Shown here: in pieces, positions 14,980 to 64,000 of the stretch
How the letters are laid out: each line of letters opens with the position of its first letter
Position numbering within the stretch: position 1 is the stretch's first letter
Assembly: GCA_949318235.1 (NCBI GenBank)
Contig: OX439128.1
Coordinates: 49,972,491-50,036,490 of the forward strand
Length of the DNA: 64,000 nt
Source: Ecdyonurus torrentis
Taxonomy: Eukaryota; Arthropoda; Insecta; Ephemeroptera; Heptageniidae
Direction: 5' to 3'
Notes under the pieces: model-generated
What the model was told of the DNA's origin: nothing
What the model saw: the letters and a program-made list of their open reading frames with translations, nothing else
Database searches by the model: none
Made by a program: the position numbers and the translations under genes

Positions 14980-15501
14980 TCAAAACACATATAGTAACGA
15001 ATATGGAATGATATCAGTAATTCTTAAGATCAAAAATGTATACGTCGACTTTTTTTTTTTTTTTTTTTAATATTTTTTTATTTAATTTTTTTTTTTAGTA
15101 ATCGTACTTGCAAGATGTAAAGGTAAATGAAAATCTTTGAAATTCTTTTCATTAATTATAAATTTATATCAGATATGAGATAAAAGGAATAAAAGTTATG
15201 ATTTCTAAAGGTTTCTCCTTCCTTCTCGTCTTTCTTATAAATATATATATATATATTTTCTTGTATGAATACTCACAAGTAACGAATACGAAGAAAATGA
15301 ATATAAATCGATACTGAGATTTCATATAGTATGTATATTATACACATTACATATATACAAATATTTTAACATTAAATTGCGGTAACATGGCACAAAACAT
15401 GACACAAAGAATGTGTTACAAATACATTATATATCTTATTATATAATATTATGTATATAATAAAATTTGTTGCCTTGTTTCCATAAATTCCTAGCGTGCT
15501 T

Positions 15502-15503
<2 letters not shown>

Positions 15504-15556
<53 letters not shown>
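15504..15556 (+). repeat. (TC)n microsatellite
   Basis: About 26 units. Confidence 0.97.
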
Positions 15557-15560
<4 letters not shown>

Positions 15561-15956
15561 CGTATATAAGAGACAAAAACTTATGAACGACGACGGTATT
15601 TCTCACGCCTTCTAAATTTTCCCCGCTGCGGGATGCGAGAATTACATAAAAGTGTAATAATACCAAATTGTATATTATACGTCGTATATAGATACTTGAA
15701 TTCATAAAATATAAAGATAAAATTTTTAATTTTTATAAAAAATATTTTTTATTATATGTATAAAAGATTTTTTTTTTTAATTGTTAGCAATGGTATAAAA
15801 ATTGTGCTACTACTAAATACGAATATATTTCATATTATAGTGTGGTACTTTTTTTTTTATTTAAAAGTAATTTAAAATAAAATCACTTGTAGTTGAAGTA
15901 CGCTTACTCTTCAACGAACGCAGTTATACACATTTTCAAGAGATTCTTATCGCTTT

Positions 15957-15981
15957 GAGAGAGAAAGAGAGAGAAAAAGAT

Positions 15982-16034
<53 letters not shown>
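15957..16034 (+). repeat. (GA)n microsatellite, interrupted
   Basis: GA repeats with several AAA and CA interruptions. Confidence 0.95.
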
Positions 16035-16035
<1 letters not shown>

Positions 16036-16402
16036 TACGGTTTATAAAAATCTACAATTTTAAACTGTAAAACTGCTTTATTTTAAAAGTAAAAAAAAAA
16101 AAAAAAAAAAATGTAAAGCCATGTTCTCCAACACTTGTAAATGAGTTAAATGAGTTTTCTAATGAGCTATTTTCTAATGAGTATTGTTTTCTACTAATAC
16201 AATAGTTTAATATCGAGTTCATAGACAAACTTTTCCTGTATCTAAATTATAATACAATGCTTTACCATCACAATCATATGTATACTACACAAGAATAGTA
16301 AAACGCACCTACTGTATAAGCGAAACAGGTGGAGGGAGGGGGGAATGTAAAGAGGTTGTTTTTTATTATTTTGATTATTTAGATTTTTTTTAAATTAAAT
16401 CT

Positions 16403-16734
16403 TTAAAGGAATAGACCAGAGAAAAACATATGCATTTAGATCACAAAACACTTTATGGGATTTACATAAATAACATTAGTTTGTCTCAAAACCCAGTAGC
16501 AGTGATCAGAAAATTTGATTTATGCAACCCGCACAACATTTTCATACTAGTTTTTGCATGTTTCTGACGTCATAAACATGAATTTTCACGCAAATTGCAT
16601 ACTTTACAGTTTTTTCACGCTCTTTCGTGGGGCTACATTAACATTCTGGTAAACATTGTCAATGGTTTTGAAGATCCCATTTCGTGTTTACTCATTAAAA
16701 AGCACATGTTGTTTTATGTGGTCTATGGCTTGAA
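16403..16734 (+). mobile_element. MITE family B, copy 2
   Basis: TTAAAGGAATAGACCAGAG at left, ATGTGGTCTATGGCTTGA at right. Contains TGACGTCA at 16565 and the CTTTCGTGGGGCTACATT block. Confidence 0.88.
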
Positions 16735-16974
16735 AATAAAAATTATTGAAAGAATTTTAAAAGTTCTCTCGGAGACAATTTGTAGATCTAACAAACTATT
16801 TTTCAAACTTATAACAAATAATTAATGCTAAACAAATTTTACAATAGTGTCAATTTTTTTTCGAGCATTATTACTACTGTAATACTATCTGTTAATACGT
16901 ACATTACATGTAATAAGGCTTAACTGTTTACGAAATATTCCATAATGTTTCTTACACAAATATCACTCGAATCT

Positions 16975-17745
16975 GAAAGGGATCCTAGTCTCAAAAAATA
17001 AAATTAATGAGATGGAACCATCATTCATATTCATATTTTTTTACCTAAACCCTTCTGTACTCTCACAAACTGGGGTTAGAAAACTGTAAAGTATGCGACT
17101 TTAGGAATTCATGACGTCATCAATTCTGGGTCTACAATATAATAATATAATAACATTTAGTTAGTCTTAAAACCTAGCGACGTAGCAGTGATCAGAAAAT
17201 TTCAATTTATATGCAACCTGCACAACATTTTCATACTAATTTTTATCTGTTTTAGGCGTCATAAACAGAAATATTCACGTTAATTGCATACTTTACAGTT
17301 TTGCCACGCTCTCTTGTGGTGCCACGTTTATATATTCTGGTAAAAATTATCATCAGTTTTGTATCATCGTCATATTTATTGCGCTTGGAGGCCATACTAG
17401 AGTAGTGAATAACATTGCTGAGCATAGGACAAACTTCATTTAAGCCAATTTTCTTTGGGAAATCAGTTAATTTTTTTGTTATTGTTATTTTTCTCACATA
17501 CTTGAGATACTAATTCAACACATTTACAGCGTCAATGCTCTCAAAATTATTGCATAGTTTTTTTTAAGCTAGCAGAATGATTTTTTTCCTATGCCACCCA
17601 TGTTATTGAGTTATCCAACATGGCGTCGACTTTAACATGAATGCATACACCCTATTGCTTTAAAAGACGTAATAAGTGTTTGTATAATAGCCCCATCTCG
17701 TGATTCATCATTGAGAGAGGTTTTAATTCTGAGACCTGTATACTT
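16975..17745. mobile_element. nested composite: family C split by B split by A
   Basis: The left half (about 16975-17150: GAAAGGGATCCTAG, AAACTGGGGTTAG, TTCATGACGTCATC) matches the first half of the intact C element at 50350. The second half of C reappears at about 17690-17745 (CATCTCGTGATTCATCATTG). Between them are most of a B element (about 17150-17365) and an A element (17366-17653). Confidence 0.7.
17366..17653 (+). mobile_element. MITE family A, copy 3
   Basis: GCGCTTGGAGGCCATACTAG, then CATTGCTGAGCATAGG, then GGCGTCGACTTTAACATGA and CACCCT. The left tip is degraded. Confidence 0.75.
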
Positions 17746-18451
17746 GAACAACGTAACATAGCATAATATATATTTTACAGAACCATGCATAATACTGTAT
17801 ACTATTTTGGAGGTTCTGAGAATGCATAATATTTTCACCAGTGTACTATTCAATATTCAACAAACCATCGTTATATAAAATATAACTACAGTTCTGTGTT
17901 AGACTCTTTTAACATATTCAATTTTTATTCCTTTAAAACCAAACTAAAGCCTTACAATAAAAAGCCTATATTATAATACATGTTGTTTTTTAAACTGAGT
18001 TAGATAATTTTATTCAAACTTGATTACATTTTTGCTACAGGAAAAAAATTATTCTTATTTAAAACACGCATTTTTCTCTCTTTAAAATAAGTTAAAGTTA
18101 ACTGTCTTTATTTTAAATTTAAATATTCATTTACAATTTTATATAATATATATATATACAATACATACATATATACAACAGAATATATAATATGTATGTT
18201 TTCTTTAAGCTTCTTTTAATAAAATACTTTTAAATTCTCTTTGTAAAATGTTTATTCATTAAAAGTTAAAAGTTATGAATTAAAATACAACTATATAAAA
18301 TTTAATTATACAATTTCTCATTCGACCTTATATTATAAAATGTTATTTTACTTTATATTATATAAAAAAAGCTTACAAAAGTATTAGTTTACTTTACACG
18401 TAAATGTTTTGTAAATATTGTTTCAGGAGGCAATTACATAAAGATGTAAGT

Positions 18452-58890
<40,439 letters not shown>

Positions 58891-61800
58891 CGGCGTCCTA
58901 GGCAACGTCCTACTTCACCTGCTCGTGATCCTGGACGTAGGGTTTATAACAATTATAAACAGCCAGTATGAGGAATCTATTAAAATATAGCCTCTATATA
59001 TACGGCTTAATATAAATTAACGGTAACTATCAGCTCGGCTCGTATTAATCGCACTATATGACTCTTATGACGCTTAGAAATACATGTTACAATAAGAAAA
59101 AAAAAAAAAAAACTTTATAATATCATTCTTCTTAAAAACGGAATGTTAATGAAAAGTTGATGGAAAAAATTTATTATAAGAGAACCTATAAAATTCAATC
59201 ATAACGTACCTATCATATTACTAATTTACAAAACAAAAATTATAAAAAACAATCATATTGGTTTTATATATATACAAAAACAAAACATAATGAAAGTAAA
59301 TAAAAATAAGTATGATATATAAATATATTTTCATCAAAAATTAAAGAAAAAAAAAAGAGTTGGATAATTTATTATATATATAAAGAACAAGTAAGTGGGA
59401 AAAGTTTGTATAAGAAAAAAATAAATTTATATACATATAAAAAACTTTTTTTTTTAAATATATATGGCATAATGAATATAGCCAAAATTTTGGATTCAGT
59501 TAAAAGTGGAAACAAAAAGAAAACATTTTAGAAATAGCTATACACAGGCTGGAACCTGTCTTTTTCATACGTCTTTTTTATAAATTTATCCTGTGCTCTG
59601 ATGCAAGGATCTTTTATGTGTGTAATAATAATAACAATTCTATACCTGAATCTTTTATTATAAATATATTTTATAAAAAAAAAAAATGAATAAATAATGA
59701 AATAGAAAAAAATATATGTAATAAAAAAATTACATAAAGTAAAAATTGACCGAAAAAAGATAATAAATAAAAAATTAAAGATCCGCGGGTCGGATGGACT
59801 GAAAATCATCTTGGACAGAACAGTAACGTATTCCTCAAATTTGGGGTCATATGTCACACGTGTTGGTTGCGAAATTTAAAAAAACAAAAACAATTTTTAC
59901 TAAAATAAAAATAAATAAATAAAAGTCGATAAAAAAAGACAATAACTTCTATAAAGCTCAAAAAAAAAAAAAAATGTATCTAAAAAAAATCTGTTTGATA
60001 AAAATGATTTTGCATAAATTACTAACTTAAAAAAGAATGTTCTGATTTTTCTTGGGTATAATTTTAAGTTAATAAAAATAAATAAATGGAGAAAAAATAG
60101 GGAATGTTACAAAAAATTGGCATTACAATAGCTGCCATACATACATAATCTTTTTATTTTCTAGTTGCAAAGAAAAAATATATTATATGAAATTTTATTT
60201 TATTTTTATAAATTATGAATTTAAATATACAAATTAAAAATATTTTTAATAGTAATTGAAAATTATTTCAATAATTATTGTAAAAATTATTTATAGAAAA
60301 TAATTCTTTCTATCTTTGTTAACAAACAAAAAAGAACTATTCTAAACTGTTAAAAAAATATAAAGTAAATTCTATGACATTTTCTTAGTTAAAAAAAAAT
60401 ATATATGTATAATAAAATTTTAAAGAATTGTTTGCTTATAAAACCATGTTAAAATAAAATACACTACCTATTTTAGAAAGATACCAAATTGATGTGTAGA
60501 TGAGTTACACATACAGATAATATTTTAAACTTTGTTTTTCATTATATAGAAAAAAATAAATATCAATATACATAATATAGACTATTAATTATTGTTAAAT
60601 ATAGAAAAAAAATTAATTTATAAAAATGTACAAAATAATTTGTGCATATAAATACATATTTCAGCCGCCTCGCCCAAATATGCTCAAGTGCTTTTTTAAT
60701 CTATCGTCCCACTGTAAAAATATAGTTTTAGATATGATAATAGTTAAAAAGAATAAAAAGAATAAAAAAAATTCTGAAAAGAATTATATCACTTTATACA
60801 TGTCAAACATTTTAATTGTATTATTAATTATTCAATACATGCTCACAAAAACTCTATGATTGCGGCAAAACAAAACAAAAAATATATATATATATAAGAG
60901 AGACATCTTTTCAACAAAAAGAAAGAAAAAAAAACATATCTTGGACACACGACAAAACATTTCTTCAGAAACGCACAAATCGTACTTTCAAAAAAAAAAA
61001 AAAAAAAAATATTAATATTTAAAAAAAATGTTCCTTGATATTTTTTACTTTATAATTAAAATATTTATCATGTGGTAAACTGTTGTATAAAAAAAAAATA
61101 ATAATAATAAACTTTTTAAAAAATATATATTATAATGTAATAAAAATAGATCCCTTAAATGTAAGCAAAAAAACGAAAGAAGAAGAAAAAATAAATAACA
61201 TCGCTTTGGTTCATCGCTTTAATCGTATAAATTAAAGTTTATCATATGTGTGTATTATGGTTGGTATTGTTGTACACATACTGTACTGGGGTATCGTAAT
61301 AATTGTTGTTCTATTTATGTAAATTACGCAACATTTTAATTTAAATGTAAAAAAAAAAAAAAAAAACGCAAAATAATAGCAAAAAACTATAATAATAAAT
61401 AAAATTAAGTTATAAAAGTTTTTTTTTATACTATAAATGTTCAATGTTATTACATAATTCTGCTTATAAATAATATACAACATAAAAAAAAAGTTGTTAC
61501 TAATACGCCTACATGTTGTAAAAAAAATTGATGTCTAATGGCCGGAAACGTCTATTTAACTTTTAGGAAGAATTAAATATATATATAGGGGGAAAAAAAA
61601 GTTCAGAAACCAATAAAATAACATTTGTTTGTAATATGACAAATTAAAAGGAAGGGGGACGAGCAGGATGATTAAAGATACTTTAAAACAAGTAAAAATT
61701 CTTTTTGAGTAAGAATTAAATATACAAGGAACCAGAATTGTGTGATAAACTAACGATTCCATTCAGATCGTTCACTGTTTTCAAGAAGAAAAAAATAAAA

Positions 61801-62106
61801 AATAAAAAAATAAAAAGAAATAAAGGAAAAATTGTTTTTAAATATGCCAACAAATAAATTATAGCGCATAATTGTCTCTTTCTTGTGCTTTGGTAGAAAT
61901 ATCTGTTTCAAAAAAAAAATATATAATACTGCTAATTTTTGGATGTTAGCTAAGCATATAATTAAATATGCAAATAGAAGAAGTTAGACCATTTTATGTA
62001 ACATAATTTACATGTCATCTTTTATCTTCATCTTTTTTCTTTCACCAGTTTTAGAGAAATGTCAAAGTCGCCATCGCACAAAAATCAAATACAAAATTAA
62101 GAGCTA

Positions 62107-62147
<41 letters not shown>

Positions 62148-62454
62148 GAATACTGCATGACATAAGTTTAATTATTCACATAAATAATCTATAATAATTC
62201 TTCAATGTGTTTAGTAATTTAGAACAGAAGACCCAATTAATTGATAATATATTAAATTTACTTCTTTTGTTTTCGCGCCAAAAACTCCTGCGTTAAAACA
62301 CAAAATTATTTTCAAAATAAACTTCTTTTCTTTTAATATAGTACGATACTAAAAACTCTCTTATATAAATGTGTACAAACTAAACTATAGTGAATGTACT
62401 CATAAATATACAATAGTAAAGACATAAAATAATATTAATAATAATAATGAGAAG

Positions 62455-62491
<37 letters not shown>

Positions 62492-63034
62492 ACTCACAGG
62501 TTATACAGTGTACCTCTAATTGTTCATAATATTTGTGGTGTTTAGAAGCGGCTTATATTGAAATGCTTAATTGTCTATATATAATGTATCATTAAAAATA
62601 AATAAATATATATAATAAATACTTACAATAGAGGCACATAAAATATTAATATATATATAAATATACAAAAAAAAATTAATGTACTGTACAATCTTTAAAA
62701 TATATGTAGCTATTATTGTTTTTCTATCATATGTGAAATTTCTTTTTTATAAGGACCATTTTCAAAAAAACTAAAATAGAAAATTTGCAATTGTTATGGA
62801 TATTATAGGGCCTATAAAATTCAATTTAATTAAACATGGAAAATATGTTATTTATATCTACCTGCACCACTAGGCCTATCTGGTTGAACTGCATTCATCA
62901 TGCACTGATGTGTTTTTTTTTCTTTGAAAATGGTCCATCAGTTGAGAAGTTATGTTAAATTTAGGGTAATATTAATGATTTTACTATGTTATCAATTTAT
63001 TATACTTTAAATAATAGTTATATAAAGTTATAAT
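58891..63034 (+). other. possible long 3'UTR and/or intergenic DNA
   Basis: A-rich on the plus strand with many AATAAA hexamers (the first near 59299, another at 59421), so the poly(A) site cannot be chosen by eye. Poly(A) runs lie at 60990-61008, 62109-62144 and 62457-62487. Less AT-rich islands occur at about 59535-59625, 59780-59875 and 60660-60715. No gene recognised on either strand. Confidence 0.4.
62752..62937. mobile_element. small MITE Q
   Basis: AAGGACCATTTTCAAAAAAA at left and TTTCTTTGAAAATGGTCC at right around about 150 bp with GCCTA motifs. Confidence 0.6.
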
Positions 63035-63342
63035 AAAGGGAGCCTGTAAGAAAAAAAACAAATCTAATCATAGATAAATCACAAGCTGAAACCTTTATAC
63101 ATACACATATTAAATCTCTAACCCTTCTTGCAAGCTGGAGAGAAAACTTGTAAACATAAAAATAGACAACCTGCTCTACGATTTCTATTGTAGACCTGGA
63201 TTTCCTAATGTCATGAAATCCAAAAAGTTGCCTATTTTACAATTTTTAACCCCAGTTTGTGAGGCTACAAAAGAGTTAAGAGACACAATGGGTGTCTCTT
63301 TTTTTTTTCTTTCTTTTTTTGGGTACAGCATACCTTTAAAGT
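63035..63342. mobile_element. MITE family C, copy 3
   Basis: TAAAGGGAGCCTGTAAG at left and GGGTACAGCATACCTTTAA at right. AGACAACCTGCTC and AAAAAGTTGCCTATTTTAC correspond to the mirrored core. The TGACGTCA of other copies is degraded here. Confidence 0.65.
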
Positions 63343-64000
63343 ATCATAATTTAAATTAAATTATTATTATTTGTTAATAGAAATGATTAAATTTCAAATG
63401 AAAAAATATATAGATAAAAATATAGCCGTTGCAATCAATAAATTAAAAATTTGCATAGCACAATCTAATGAGTAGTATACTCTCTTCATATAAACCCACT
63501 TAAAAGTATCCCCCCCAAATATTGTCGAGAAAGTAGACAATAAAGAAAGACGGGAGCCTATGTCGAGATTAACTATATTATATATCATAATAATAATATA
63601 TGTAATTGATTCTTATTTATTTAATTATGCTTTATGTATGTGCAATTATTGTGACAATAATATATAACCTGTATGTCAATTGTAAGACTATAATAATAGA
63701 CTCAAGACAATATTATACCTTTATAGAAACTAACAATTATTTATTGTAATATCAAAAAAACAAATAATAAAAACAAGAAACACATAATTATTATTATTTA
63801 TTGTATTTTAGTGCAATGATAATATTATATAACTAATATATATTTTGCTGGTAAATGTTAAAAACATATTAAAAAAAATAACTAAACACGTATTTGCGTT
63901 GCTTGTATGTGTAGAAGAAAAAATAAAATCTACCCTATATATAAAATAAATTTGTTTTTTTATTTCTGTTTCCTATCATTTAGAAGTTTTCCTCTTGTTA
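63343..64000. other. AT-rich DNA at window end
   Basis: Nothing recognised. Confidence 0.5.

Overview
This is a very AT-rich eukaryotic window (roughly three quarters A+T by eye). It has long microsatellites, large introns with GT-AG boundaries and many short palindromic transposable elements. The one recognised gene has the domain order of insect Corin-like proteases, so I infer an arthropod, most likely an insect. I cannot name the species.

Layout. One plus-strand gene fills most of the window. Sixteen coding exons from the ATG at 18452 to the stop at 58888-58890 join with fully compatible phases into 2,553 nt (850 residues plus stop). The product is a type II transmembrane serine protease. 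Its order is: proline-rich cytosolic tail, signal anchor (~200-221), Frizzled (~253-366), two LDL-receptor class A repeats (384-417, 420-454), an SRCR domain with a Gly/Ser/Ala-rich insertion (~465-580), and a trypsin-like domain (605-850) with an intact H647/D697/S795 triad. Upstream lie candidate 5' pieces: a GC-richer promoter or first-exon island ending in a GTAAGT donor at 7681, a probable 5'UTR exon at 12942-13080, and a phase-compatible possible exon at 1484-1558. Downstream of the stop, about 5.1 kb of A-rich sequence holds no recognised gene and may be a long 3'UTR or intergenic DNA.

Introns. They are packed with non-autonomous elements. I can recognise about ten copies of a ~300 bp TA-flanked MITE family (A), five of a ~340 bp TTAA-flanked family (B), a GGGCCT-ended palindromic family (C, three clear copies), a ~700 bp foldback (D) and its deletion derivative, and several more hairpin families. 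There are two hAT-like elements, one with a clear 7 bp target duplication, and a 2.8 kb CAGGGTCGGACTGG-ended element that contains a 1.2 kb foldback. There is also a head-to-head, ~1.37 kb palindrome of two nearly identical 5'-truncated Penelope-like elements encoding a GIY-YIG endonuclease domain. The intron at 18611-27736 is a nest of such insertions.

Most notable observations. The palindrome TGACGTCA (a CRE/ATF-type site) occurs 17 times by my count, mostly inside unrelated MITE families, where a fraction of one would be expected. Others are the PLE palindrome, the nested elements, and the proline-rich SH3-ligand-like cytosolic tail of the protease. I found no prokaryote-type system, CRISPR array, rRNA or convincing functional tRNA.
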